From positions 1 to 64,000 of the forward strand of contig JAHZFK010000015.1 of the NCBI GenBank assembly GCA_019421385.1: a stretch of DNA of 64,000 nucleotides. Reading direction: 5' to 3'. This DNA is from Clostridiales bacterium. GTDB lineage: Bacteria > Bacillota > Clostridia > Oscillospirales > Butyricicoccaceae. A model generated the notes under the pieces. That model searched no databases. It saw only the letters and a program-made list of their open reading frames with translations, and was not told the DNA's origin. Shown here piece by piece: positions 1 through 7,600 of this stretch; the stretch's first letter is position 1; every line of letters starts with the position of its first letter. A program made the position numbers and the translations under genes.

Positions 1-351
1 CTCGGCCCTCAACTCATGGCTGAAATTGGCGATGTGCGCCGTTTTCATTCCAAGAAAGCGCTGGTGGCCTTTGCGGGCATTGACTCCCCACCGTACCAAT
101 CTGGCCAAATGGATGTCCATAGCCGCAGCATTTCCAAGCGGGGATCTGCCTCCCTGCGCAGGACGCTCTTTCTGGTGATGGGTGTCCTCCTGCAATGCGC
201 TCCAATGGATGAGCCGGTCTACCAGTTCATGAACAAGAAGCGCTCTGAGGGCAAGCCCTACCGTGTCTACATGATGGCATCCGCCAACAAGTTCTTGCGC
301 ATCTACTACGCCTCTGTGAAAACCTATTTGGATTCCCTAGAACACGACTGA
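1..351 (+). CDS. IS110-family transposase, C-terminal part
   Basis: The reading frame is already open at base 1, so only the last 116 codons are in the window. The visible part reads as the C-terminal Transposase_20 domain of IS110/IS116/IS902 enzymes: an EIGDVRRF segment, KALVAFAGIDSP, a QSG motif and ISKRGSASLRR. That domain carries the conserved serine region of these DEDD transposases, which move circular intermediates by way of an RNA guide. The right end of the insertion sequence probably lies in the gene-free stretch up to about base 480; this family usually has no clear terminal inverted repeats and none is seen. The RNA-encoding left end is outside the window. Family assignment is confident; whether the element is intact cannot be judged. 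Confidence 0.88.
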   Translation, partial: LGPQLMAEIGDVRRFHSKKALVAFAGIDSPPYQSGQMDVHSRSISKRGSASLRRTLFLVMGVLLQCAPMDEPVYQFMNKKRSEGKPYRVYMMASANKFLRIYYASVKTYLDSLEHD

Positions 352-501
352 TTTTCATACCCTATACCATCTGGCTGGCCGCCGTTTCGATTTTGCGATG
401 CTCAGCGGCTTGATTTTGTTTTGCCTTTTTCGCTGCTCCCAAAAGCTGAAATTTCTACTTGACTTTTGTTAGCAGGTCTTTTTGTCCAAACATCAGCCGT
501 C

Positions 502-530
502 AAAAAAACAAAGGCGGGCGTTCGCCCGCC
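502..530 (-). terminator. Terminator of the HPr-EIIB unit
   Basis: A 7-bp GC stem (513-519 with 524-530, loop GTTC) is followed on the minus strand by a T-rich tract at 502-512. It lies about 50 bases beyond the EIIB stop codon. Confidence 0.85.
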
Positions 531-583
531 TCAGCTGCTTGAGGAACACCCGCGCTTCCCGCCGCAGCAGGAAGACAGGTTTT

Positions 584-844
584 TCATTGCACCAGCTTTT
601 CCATCTCCCGCGCGAGCCTATGCACGCCCGCACCGATCACCACATGCACTTCTCCGCCCGCCCGGCGCAGCACACCCGCAGCGCCTGCCGCGCGCAGCCC
701 CGCCTCGTCCACTGCTGCGGAGTCCCGCAGGCACAGACGCAGGCGCGTCATGCAGGAAGCGATGGAAAGCACGTTATCCCGTCCGCCGACCGCCGCCAGC
801 ATCGCAGCGGCACATCCGGCGACATCGGTTTCCGATAACTGCAC
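584..844 (-). CDS. Stand-alone PTS EIIB domain protein (glucose/sucrose type)
   Basis: This 86-residue protein is a complete type-1 PTS EIIB domain and nothing else. Its phosphocysteine motif SCMTRLRL places the active cysteine at residue 31, followed by the usual LRAAGAAGVLR and VHVVIGAGV strands. In sugar PTS permeases this domain normally receives phosphate from EIIA and passes it to sugar bound by EIIC; here no EIIC or EIIA is attached or adjacent. It lies 9 bases downstream of HPr on the same strand, so the two are almost certainly cotranscribed. A role in phosphate relay or regulation rather than direct transport is an inference from the missing partners; it may serve an EIIC encoded elsewhere. 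Confidence 0.85.
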   Translation of the reverse strand: MQLSETDVAGCAAAMLAAVGGRDNVLSIASCMTRLRLCLRDSAAVDEAGLRAAGAAGVLRRAGGEVHVVIGAGVHRLAREMEKLVQ

Positions 845-853
845 GAATTTCTC

Positions 854-1111
854 TTACAGATTTTCCTGCAGGAACTTCTGGAGCGCTGCTGCTGCCTCTG
901 CTTCGTCCACGCCCTCGATGGTCAGCTTGACGCTGTCGCCTTTCTTAACGCCCATGCTCATAACGCCCATGATGCGCTTTGCGTCAACTTCCTTGTTCGG
1001 GCCTGCGATCTTGACGGAGGACTTGAACTTTGCCGCCTCCTTGACCAACATGCCTGCCGGGCGCGCGTGGATGCCGAGTTCGTCCTTAATGGTGTACTGT
1101 ACGGTTTTCAT
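854..1111 (-). CDS. HPr-family phosphocarrier protein lacking Ser46
   Basis: This 85-residue protein is a full-length HPr. The phosphoryl-accepting histidine is His15 in GIHARPAG, so it can take phosphate from enzyme I. The regulatory serine that HPr kinase modifies in most Firmicutes (KSIMGVMS context) is replaced: residues 45-54 read KRIMGVMSMG, with Arg at 46. It should therefore not undergo classical Ser46-P control or act as a CcpA cofactor, unless another residue such as Ser52 substitutes. An AGGAAA ribosome site precedes the ATG at 1111. EIIB follows 9 bases downstream. A second, canonical HPr may exist elsewhere in the genome. Confidence 0.93.
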   Translation of the reverse strand: MKTVQYTIKDELGIHARPAGMLVKEAAKFKSSVKIAGPNKEVDAKRIMGVMSMGVKKGDSVKLTIEGVDEAEAAAALQKFLQENL

Positions 1112-1410
1112 AACTGCATTTTCCTTTCCATCTTGTCTTTGTGAACATAACTTACTGCGCTTTGTGCTGCATCAGCAAACCATCGCCGCTGCCACGGTCT
1201 TTTCCGGCAAAGTATGTCCTTCCCGCCGCCAAACCATACGGAAATCCGCATCGCAAAATAACAGGAAAAACGACTATATGCTGCCCAGAAAACAAAAATA
1301 ACCAAACTCCTGCACCGCCGGGAATCCATTTTTCAGGCCGGCCGCGAGAAATTTGGTTTTGCCCGCCAACACGGTAACAATCCAATCACAACGAGAACGA
1401 TGTTCACTTG
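1112..1410 (-). other. Long leader of the HPr gene
   Basis: About 300 bases lie between the promoter at 1419-1447 and the HPr start. I see no recognised riboswitch and no convincing gene. A 73-codon frame ending in an ATGA overlap with HPr has no ribosome site and an implausible composition. Confidence 0.4.
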
Positions 1411-1447
1411 TTGTTAATATTGTAACAAACAGGAAGCGCTTTTTCAA
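1411..1447 (-). promoter_or_regulatory. HPr promoter with a Rex-like operator
   Basis: On the minus strand, -35 TTGAAA (1442-1447) and -10 TACAAT (1419-1424) are separated by exactly 17 bases. The -10 is embedded in TTGTTAATATTGTAACAA (1411-1428), which differs at one position from the Rex consensus TTGTTAA-N4-TTAACAA described for Clostridia. Rex is an NADH-sensing repressor; binding here would block the -10. That the site is functional is inferred. Confidence 0.6.
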
Positions 1448-1641
1448 GCCAATACCACCCGCTTAAACTGCCAGAAAATCCGTCCACTTTTTGTGCAGCT
1501 CGTACAAAACGCAATTTTTCCGCTGCAACGCTTTTGACGCAGCCGGCTTTTTTGCTCGTCCTTTGCCATAATAATGCACAAAAACGGATAAATGCACAGC
1601 ATCCGCATAGGGACGCGCGCTGCGCGTCCCCTTTTTCTTGT

Positions 1642-2289
1642 TCAGATGCGTTTTCCGTTGAATTTCTGCGCTGCCGCGGGACACCCCTCGGCAATGATAC
1701 AGGCGGCTGCGTCCACCGCATCCGCGCAAGCCTTGTCGATGGCCTTCTGCTCGTCGGCGGTAAACTTGCTCAGCACCCATGCAGCAAGGTCGTACTCCGG
1801 ATGCGGCTTTTTGCCCACGCCGATCTTGACGCGCGGGAAGTCCTCGCTGCCGAGGTGGTAAATGATGTTTTTCAGGCCGTTCTGTCCGCCTGCCGAGCCT
1901 TTCGGACGCACGCGCAGCGTGCCCACATCGAGCGAAACATCGTCCGACAGCACAATGATGCGCTCGACCGGGATTTTATAAAACGCAGCCGCGTCGCGCA
2001 CCGCCTCCCCCGACAGGTTCATAAAGGTCTGCGGCTTCATCAGCAGCACGCGCGCGCCGCCCAGCGTCGCTTCCCCAACGATCGCCTTGAACTTCATTTT
2101 GTCGATCCGGCATCCGGTGCGCGCGCAGTAGCTTTCCAGCGCGCGGAAACCCGCATTGTGGCGCGTGTTGTCGTACTTGCTGCCCGGATTGCCCAGCCCG
2201 ACGATCAGCCACTCGATCGGCTGTGCGGGCTGCGCAGCCGCTGCGGCTTTCTGTTCATCCAGCTTTTTGAAAATATCGAATACTGACAT
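1642..2289 (-). CDS. pth: Peptidyl-tRNA hydrolase
   Basis: This enzyme releases peptides from prematurely dropped peptidyl-tRNAs and is cytosolic. The family signature is clear: VGLGNPGSKYDNTRHNAGF holds the conserved Asn and catalytic His, followed by PQTFMNLSGEAV and the GSAGGQNGLKNI loop. I chose the ATG at 2289, not an in-frame ATG six codons upstream, because a GGAG ribosome site sits 9 bases before it. The protein has an N-terminal extension of about 25 residues rich in Ala and Gln (MSVFDIFKKLDEQ onward) before the core begins at WLIVGLGNPG, which is longer than the usual start. A GC hairpin at about 1610-1630 lies beyond the stop, but it has no T tract in this direction. Confidence 0.95.
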   Translation of the reverse strand: MSVFDIFKKLDEQKAAAAAQPAQPIEWLIVGLGNPGSKYDNTRHNAGFRALESYCARTGCRIDKMKFKAIVGEATLGGARVLLMKPQTFMNLSGEAVRDAAAFYKIPVERIIVLSDDVSLDVGTLRVRPKGSAGGQNGLKNIIYHLGSEDFPRVKIGVGKKPHPEYDLAAWVLSKFTADEQKAIDKACADAVDAAACIIAEGCPAAAQKFNGKRI

Positions 2290-2308
2290 GATTCCACTCC
2301 AAAACAAA

Positions 2309-2340
2309 GCGCCTCCCCCGCAGGGAGGCGCTTTTCACTT
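2309..2340 (-). terminator. Terminator after fakA
   Basis: A GCGCCTCCC/GGGAGGCGC stem (2309-2331) is followed on the minus strand by TTTGTTTT. It separates fakA from pth. On the plus strand the stem is followed by only TTTT. Confidence 0.8.
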
Positions 2341-2343
2341 TGT

Positions 2344-3990
2344 TTACTCTACTGACAGGATATAATAGTACACCGGCTGACCGCCGTCGATGACCGAGAT
2401 CTCCAGCTCTTTATTCTCCTTGCGCAGCAGCGCCTCTACCTCGGCGGCCTGCTCCGCGGAAACGCCTTCGCCGTAAATCACCGTCGCAAACGCGCTGTCC
2501 TCGTGCACCATCTCGCGCACCAGCTTTTTCAGCACCGAGCTTTCGCGCCCGCTCGCGCACAGCTTACCCTCGCTGAGCGACAGATACTCGCCCTGCTTGA
2601 TCTTCTTGCCGTCAAACTCGCTGTCCCGCGCGGCATAGGTCACCTGACCGCTGCGCACATGGGCTGCCGCGTCGCGCATCGCCTGCACCAGCAGGCTTTC
2701 GTCCTCCTCGTCCGGGTCAACCGCCAGCATCGCGGAAATCCCCTGCGGGATGGTCTTGGTCGGCACAACGACCACTTTTTTCTCCTCGGACAGATGCACT
2801 GCCTGCTCGGCTGCCATGATGATGTTCTTGTTGTTGGGCAGCACGAACACGATCTCTGCCGGAACTGCGTCCACCGCGCGCACGATATCGTCGGTCGAGG
2901 GGTTCATGGTCTGACCGCCCTGCACGACCACGTCCACGCCCAAATCGGTGAATACGTTCTTGAGGCCCTCGCCCGCAGCAACCGCGACAAAGCCGTATTT
3001 CTTCTCCGCCGGAACGATCACGCGCTCAGCGGGTTCATCCGCTGTGCCCTCAATGACCTTGGCGGTGTGCTGCTCACGCATGTTCTCGATCTTAACGGTC
3101 AGCAGCGGGCCAAACTTGAGGCCCTCTTCGAGCGCCTTGTTGGGCTGGTCGGTGTGTACATGCACCTTGACGATATCGTCGTCCTCCACGACCACCAGAC
3201 TGTCGCCAATATCGTTCAGGATCGACCGCAGACGACCGACGTTGCGCGCCTTGTCCTTGCGCGCGGCAATAAACTCGGTGCAGTAGGTGAAGGTGATATC
3301 CTCATCCGCGATCGCAGCGAAATCCGCCGCTGCCTTAGTCGGCTCAGAAGCGGTACGCTCCTTGTGAATGCCGCGCAGCGCATCGAGCATACCTTCGAGG
3401 ATAGTCAGGTAGCCGAAGCCGCCCGCGTCCACCACGCCTGCCTTTTCCAGCACGGGATTCTGATGCACGGTTTCCTCAAGCGCCTGCCGTCCGCAGGTCA
3501 GCACGGTTTCCAGCACTTGCTCCGCCGAAAGCTCCGGTTCGGCCTGACAGGCTTCGACCGCATGCTGCGCGGATACGCGCGACACAGTCAAAATCGTGCC
3601 CTCCGCCGGCTTCATGACCGCCTTATAAGCGGTCTCCACGCCCTCACGCAACGCCAGCGCCAGCTCACGGCCGCCCGCCTCGTTGCTTTCGCGCAGCTTC
3701 TTTGCCGCGCCGCGGAACAGCAGCGACAAAATAACGCCCGAATTGCCGCGCGCGCCGCGCAGCAACGCGGAAGCCGTTGTATCAACCGCCTTTGCCAGCG
3801 TCGGCTCGGTCAGCTTTTCCATCTCGGTCATCGCCGAGGCCATGGTCATGGACATATTGGTGCCCGTATCGCCGTCCGGCACAGGGAACACATTCAGTTC
3901 GTTGACCTGTTCCTTCTTTTCGGCAATGGCAAGCGCGCCCTCGATCACCATGGACTGAAACAGCGCGCCGTTTATTTTCTGATCTGCCAT
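2344..3990 (-). CDS. fakA: Fatty-acid kinase catalytic subunit-like DhaL/DegV-associated protein
   Basis: This 548-residue protein matches the YloV/FakA family, which phosphorylates fatty acids held by FakB (DegV-type) proteins so that host or recycled fatty acids can enter phospholipids. The N-terminal DhaL-type kinase domain spans roughly residues 1-200, with the Mg-nucleotide motif VPDGDTGTNM (aspartates at 39 and 41) and LLRGARGNSGVILS. The C-terminal half holds the central and C-terminal FakA domains, including FVLPNNKNIIMAAEQA. Length is typical for the family. It sits 37 bases downstream of an Asp23 gene, the same order as yloU-yloV in Bacillus. No fakB is in the window. Confidence 0.88.
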   Translation of the reverse strand: MADQKINGALFQSMVIEGALAIAEKKEQVNELNVFPVPDGDTGTNMSMTMASAMTEMEKLTEPTLAKAVDTTASALLRGARGNSGVILSLLFRGAAKKLRESNEAGGRELALALREGVETAYKAVMKPAEGTILTVSRVSAQHAVEACQAEPELSAEQVLETVLTCGRQALEETVHQNPVLEKAGVVDAGGFGYLTILEGMLDALRGIHKERTASEPTKAAADFAAIADEDITFTYCTEFIAARKDKARNVGRLRSILNDIGDSLVVVEDDDIVKVHVHTDQPNKALEEGLKFGPLLTVKIENMREQHTAKVIEGTADEPAERVIVPAEKKYGFVAVAAGEGLKNVFTDLGVDVVVQGGQTMNPSTDDIVRAVDAVPAEIVFVLPNNKNIIMAAEQAVHLSEEKKVVVVPTKTIPQGISAMLAVDPDEEDESLLVQAMRDAAAHVRSGQVTYAARDSEFDGKKIKQGEYLSLSEGKLCASGRESSVLKKLVREMVHEDSAFATVIYGEGVSAEQAAEVEALLRKENKELEISVIDGGQPVYYYILSVE

Positions 3991-4027
3991 TTACTTAACT
4001 CTCCCCAAATTCTTTTTTGGCCGCGCG

Positions 4028-4378
4028 TCAGTCTGCGCGGATGCTCTCGACATAGATATCCACGTTCTTCACATCTACGCCGGTCAGGCGCTCCACATGG
4101 TAGCGCACCTCGCTGATGATCGAACGGCAGACGGTTGCAATGTTCACGCCATGCTCAACCGCGATGTGCAGGTCAATATTCACGCCGCCATCCGGCGCTT
4201 CGGTCACCTTAACACCGCGCGACTGGTTTTCGCGCCCAAGCAGATGCGCCAGCCCGTCCGACATGGAGCGGATGGTCATGCCCTTTACGCCAAAGCACGA
4301 AGAAGCCGCATAGCCTGCAATGCCTGCCATCACCTCGTTTGTGATTTCGATATATCCAAGATCGGTCTTGATCGTCAT
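4028..4378 (-). CDS. Asp23/Gls24 family envelope stress protein
   Basis: This 116-residue protein belongs to the Asp23/YloU family of small cytosolic or membrane-proximal proteins linked to cell-envelope homeostasis. Conserved features are GYIEITNEVMAGIAGYAA near the start and GVNIDLHIAVEHGVNI and VRYHVERLTGVDVKNVDI near the end. The ATG at 4378 is chosen because GGGAGG lies just upstream; the open frame extends further, but the extra residues are not family-like. It precedes fakA in a two-gene unit. A plausible AT-rich promoter lies at about 4465-4495 on the minus strand. The exact biochemical role is unknown for the family. Confidence 0.87.
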   Translation of the reverse strand: MTIKTDLGYIEITNEVMAGIAGYAASSCFGVKGMTIRSMSDGLAHLLGRENQSRGVKVTEAPDGGVNIDLHIAVEHGVNIATVCRSIISEVRYHVERLTGVDVKNVDIYVESIRAD

Positions 4379-4595
4379 AGAAAAAACCCTCCCTGCGATC
4401 GTTTGATGCGTTTTGCGTGCAAACGCCCTGCACGGCGCAGCGCCGTCCAGACGGTTCCTGTTTATATGATATAACAAAACCGACCCAAATACAAGCAAAC
4501 CGGTGATTTTTTTGCGAATGGCCTGACAAAAATCCGGACAATCGACAGGTAAATGTACGGGATTTCTGTTTTTCACAATTCTTTCCGTTTTTTCT

Positions 4596-4660
4596 CAAAC
4601 AAATGTTTGCTTTCCTGTGCAGTTTGGGTTATAATAAAGAAAATAACGAACGTATGTTCC
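4596..4660 (+). promoter_or_regulatory. lexA promoter with two SOS boxes
   Basis: A -35 TTGCTT (4607-4612) and -10 TATAAT (4630-4635) are 17 bases apart. Two LexA-type palindromes flank them: CGAACGTATGTTCC (4647-4660), which matches the Bacillus consensus CGAACRNRYGTTYC fully, and CAAACAAATGTTTG (4596-4609), which matches 12 of 14 positions and overlaps the -35. This implies LexA autorepression. Confidence 0.85.
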
Positions 4661-4688
4661 GAAAAGCAATAGCAAGGAGTGCGTCCCT

Positions 4689-5279
4689 ATGAAAAAAATC
4701 TCCGCCAAACAGCAACGGATTTTGGATTATATCAGCGAATTTTCCCTTGAACACGGTTATCCCCCCTCGGTGCGCGAGATCTGCGCGGAAATGAACCTGC
4801 GCTCCCCCTCGACTGTGCACGCCCACCTGAAAAAATTGCAGGAGGCGGGCTACCTCGAGCCAAGCGAACACAAGTCCCGTGCCCTGACCCCGATTTCCGG
4901 CCCGTCCATGGTCACGCGTGTGCCCATCCTCGGCCGCGTCACCGCCGGTATGCCCATCCTAGCAGTCGAAGAACACGTCGGCTACGTCCCGTTTGAGCCG
5001 GCAGCAAACGGCGGGGAGTATTATGCCCTGCGCATCCGCGGCGATTCCATGATCGGTGTTGGCATCATGGACGATGATCTGGTGATCGTCCGGCAAGACA
5101 TGCAGGCCAGAAGCGGCGATATCGTGATCGCACTGCTGGAGGATGAAGCCACCTGCAAAACGCTCAACATCACACCGGACGGCGTATGGCTGATGCCGGA
5201 AAACCCCGCCTATCCCCCGATCGATGGCAACGCTTGCCAGATCCTCGGCGTAGTCAAGGCGGTTTACCGGGAATATTAA
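4689..5279 (+). CDS. lexA: LexA SOS-response repressor
   Basis: LexA represses DNA-repair genes until RecA filaments trigger its self-cleavage. The 196 residues contain the N-terminal winged helix (QQRILDYISEFSLEHGYPPSVREI, residues 9-32), the Ala86-Gly87 cleavage site in VTAGMP, the nucleophile Ser120 in RGDSMIGVGI, and the general-base Lys157 in EATCKTL. Length and spacing match functional LexA proteins. An AGGAG ribosome site precedes the ATG. Its own promoter carries two SOS boxes. recG follows 65 bases downstream on the same strand with its own strong ribosome site and may be cotranscribed, which would put recG under SOS influence. Confidence 0.97.
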   Translation: MKKISAKQQRILDYISEFSLEHGYPPSVREICAEMNLRSPSTVHAHLKKLQEAGYLEPSEHKSRALTPISGPSMVTRVPILGRVTAGMPILAVEEHVGYVPFEPAANGGEYYALRIRGDSMIGVGIMDDDLVIVRQDMQARSGDIVIALLEDEATCKTLNITPDGVWLMPENPAYPPIDGNACQILGVVKAVYREY

Positions 5280-5344
5280 AACAGCTTCGATTGTGTTCTT
5301 GCCGATGGTGACGCAAAGGTTGACAGCGCGGTAAGGAGGAAGGT

Positions 5345-7393
5345 ATGCCCGCATTGGAGGACAGCATCCGCTTTGTCAAGGGCATTGGCCCGAAAAAAGC
5401 GGCTTTGTTTGAAAAACTGCATATCCGCACGCTGCGCGACGCGCTGGAAACCTATCCGCGAGATTATGAGGATCGCACAAAAATCACGCCCATCGCGGAC
5501 ATCGCAGAGGATGGCAAATATGCCATTCGCGCCGTAGTCGGCACCGAGCCGAAAACCACCCATATCCGCAAGGGCATGACGCTCGTCAAATGCACGATTT
5601 TCGACGAAAGCGGCTCGCTGCCTGTCACCTATTTCAACAATCCTTACGCCGCAGCGCTGCTGCGCGTCGGACAGGAATATGTGTTTTACGGTCGCGTGCA
5701 GCTGAACGGACATGCACGCATGTTGGTTTCGCCGCAATCAGAAAAGGTGTCGCCCGACGCAGTGCACCCCGGCCGCATCGTACCCGTGTATCCGCTGACC
5801 GCAGGGCTGACTCAGCGCGACATGGCGCGCGTGACCGAAGCGGCGCTGGACGCGGTGCCGGGCGACTGGCCCGACCCACTGCCCGAGGTGCTGCGCGCAC
5901 GCTACAATCTGCCGGACGCCGCCGACGCGCTTGCCGCCATCCATCGCCCGCAATCCGCGCAGGACATGGCTGACGCACGTCGCCGCATGGTATTTGAAGA
6001 ACTATTCCTGCTATGCTGCGGCTTGCAGCATCTCAAGGAGCGCCGAAAAACTGAAAATGGAATTACGTTCCAACGTATCAGTCAATCTACATGGGATTTC
6101 TGGGACTGTCTTCCCTTTATGCCCACTAAAGCTCAAATCCGAGCGATTGAAGATATTTGCGAGGACTGCGCCTCAGGCCGCCCGATGAACCGGCTGGTAC
6201 AGGGTGACGTTGGCTCGGGCAAGACGATTGTCGCCGCGGCGCTATGCGCGCTGGCCGCGAAAAGCGGCTTTCAGGCCGCCTTCATGGCGCCAACCGAGAT
6301 CCTTGCGGCGCAGCACGCGGAAACGCTCGCGCCGCTGCTGGAAAAGCTCGGCATCTCCTGCACGCTGCTGACCGGTTCGATGAATGCCGCGCAGAAGCGC
6401 GCCGCCCTCGCCGCGATCGAAAGCGGCGCGGCGCAGGTCGTGATCGGTACACATGCGCTCATCCAGCAAGGCGTTACCTTTCAGCGACTGGGCGCGGTCG
6501 TCGCGGACGAGCAGCACCGCTTTGGCGTGGCGCAGCGCGCGGCGCTGTCCGCCAAAGGGCAAACGCCCCATGTGCTGGTCATGTCGGCAACCCCCATCCC
6601 GCGCACGCTCGCACTCATCCTGTACGGCGACCTCGATGTGTCCGTACTCGATGAAGTGCCGCCCGGCCGTCAGCCGGTTGAGACCTATGCCGTAGGCGAA
6701 AACATGCGCCGCCGCATCACCGCCTTTATCGGCAAGCAGGTCGGACAGGGCGGACAGGTATATGTTGTGTGTCCGCTGGTCGAAGAGGGCGAAATGAACC
6801 TCAAGAGCGCAGAACAGCACGCGGTCGACCTGCAAAATGCACTGCCGCACCGGCGCGTCGCAGTGCTGCACGGACGCATGAAAAGCGCAGAGAAAGAACG
6901 CGTCATGCAGGCGTTTGCCGCACAGGAATACGATATTCTGGTTGCCACGACCGTCATTGAGGTCGGCGTGGACGTGCCGAACGCCAACCTGATGGTCGTG
7001 GAGGACGCAGACCGCTTCGGCCTGTCCCAGCTGCACCAGCTGCGCGGACGTGTGGGACGCGGCACGCGGCAGTCCTACTGCATCTTTTTCGGTGCGGACA
7101 AAGGCCAAACCGCGCGCGAACGGCTGAAAATCCTGTGTAAAACCAACGATGGCTTTGAAGTCGCGCGCGCCGACCTGTCGCAGCGCGGCCCGGGCGACTT
7201 TTTCGGACGGCGGCAGCACGGCCTGCCTGCGCTGCACGTTGCCGACCCGATTGCCGACCTTGCGCTCATGCAGAGCGCGCGCGAAGAGGCCGAGCAGATT
7301 TTGCAGGCTGACCCATCGCTTGCAGGATATCCTGAGCTGCGTGCGCGTGTGCACCGTATGTTCGAGGAACGGGATGACGAAGCGTTCAACTAA
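5345..7393 (+). CDS. recG: ATP-dependent DNA helicase RecG
   Basis: RecG remodels stalled replication forks and Holliday junctions. This is a full-length 682-residue copy. The N-terminal wedge/OB domain begins with a helix-hairpin-helix-like FVKGIGPKKAALFEKLHI. The helicase core has Walker A GDVGSGKT (287-294), the DEQH box (388-391, VADEQHRFGVAQR), the SATPIPRTLALILYGDLD segment, and the C-terminal QLHQLRGRVGRG motif typical of RecG and Mfd. AAGGAGG lies just before the ATG. It is followed by copy A of the hairpin repeat and then a bidirectional terminator. Confidence 0.97.
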   Translation: MPALEDSIRFVKGIGPKKAALFEKLHIRTLRDALETYPRDYEDRTKITPIADIAEDGKYAIRAVVGTEPKTTHIRKGMTLVKCTIFDESGSLPVTYFNNPYAAALLRVGQEYVFYGRVQLNGHARMLVSPQSEKVSPDAVHPGRIVPVYPLTAGLTQRDMARVTEAALDAVPGDWPDPLPEVLRARYNLPDAADALAAIHRPQSAQDMADARRRMVFEELFLLCCGLQHLKERRKTENGITFQRISQSTWDFWDCLPFMPTKAQIRAIEDICEDCASGRPMNRLVQGDVGSGKTIVAAALCALAAKSGFQAAFMAPTEILAAQHAETLAPLLEKLGISCTLLTGSMNAAQKRAALAAIESGAAQVVIGTHALIQQGVTFQRLGAVVADEQHRFGVAQRAALSAKGQTPHVLVMSATPIPRTLALILYGDLDVSVLDEVPPGRQPVETYAVGENMRRRITAFIGKQVGQGGQVYVVCPLVEEGEMNLKSAEQHAVDLQNALPHRRVAVLHGRMKSAEKERVMQAFAAQEYDILVATTVIEVGVDVPNANLMVVEDADRFGLSQLHQLRGRVGRGTRQSYCIFFGADKGQTARERLKILCKTNDGFEVARADLSQRGPGDFFGRRQHGLPALHVADPIADLALMQSAREEAEQILQADPSLAGYPELRARVHRMFEERDDEAFN

Positions 7394-7395
7394 TG

Positions 7396-7533
7396 TCGAT
7401 CGAACCGTACAGGTTCGATCGAGGGGCTATGCCGCGCAAAGCACGGACATCGCCCATACGAGAAAAAGTTCCGACATGCGAAACTTTTTCTCTTTCCTGT
7501 ATCAAAACCGAGGCACATGTCCCCGGCTCTGAT
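7396..7533 (+). repeat. Multi-hairpin dispersed repeat, copy A
   Basis: Starting 3 bases after the recG stop, hairpins follow each other closely. HP1 has 11-bp arms (TCGATCGAACC, 7396-7406 with 7412-7422). HP2 is GGGCTATGCCGCGC paired with 7441-7455. HP3 has GAGAAAAAGTT arms (7460-7470 and 7482-7492). HP4 is a degenerate ATCA...TGAT arm pair (7501-7533). The same series recurs at 47091-47191 and 55115-55278 on the other strand. Confidence 0.75.
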
Positions 7534-7534
7534 G

Positions 7535-7563
7535 AAAAGAACCGCCTTCCGGCGGTTCTTTTC
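7535..7563. terminator. Bidirectional terminator between recG and the DMT permease
   Basis: AAAAGAACCGCC and GGCGGTTCTTTT form a 12-bp stem with a TTCC loop, and T or A runs on both sides. It serves two converging genes. Confidence 0.9.
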
Positions 7564-7600
7564 TATTTGATGCGCACCTTACAGCGTGATAATTACTGTT

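Noticed and set aside
1108..1329. A 73-codon frame whose stop overlaps the HPr start as ATGA
   Set aside because: The overlap looks like coupling, but there is no ribosome site and the sequence (many Trp, Cys, Arg) is not protein-like.
2503..4116. A 537-codon frame opposite fakA
   Set aside because: Antisense shadow; very rich in His, Arg and Gln and with no motif.
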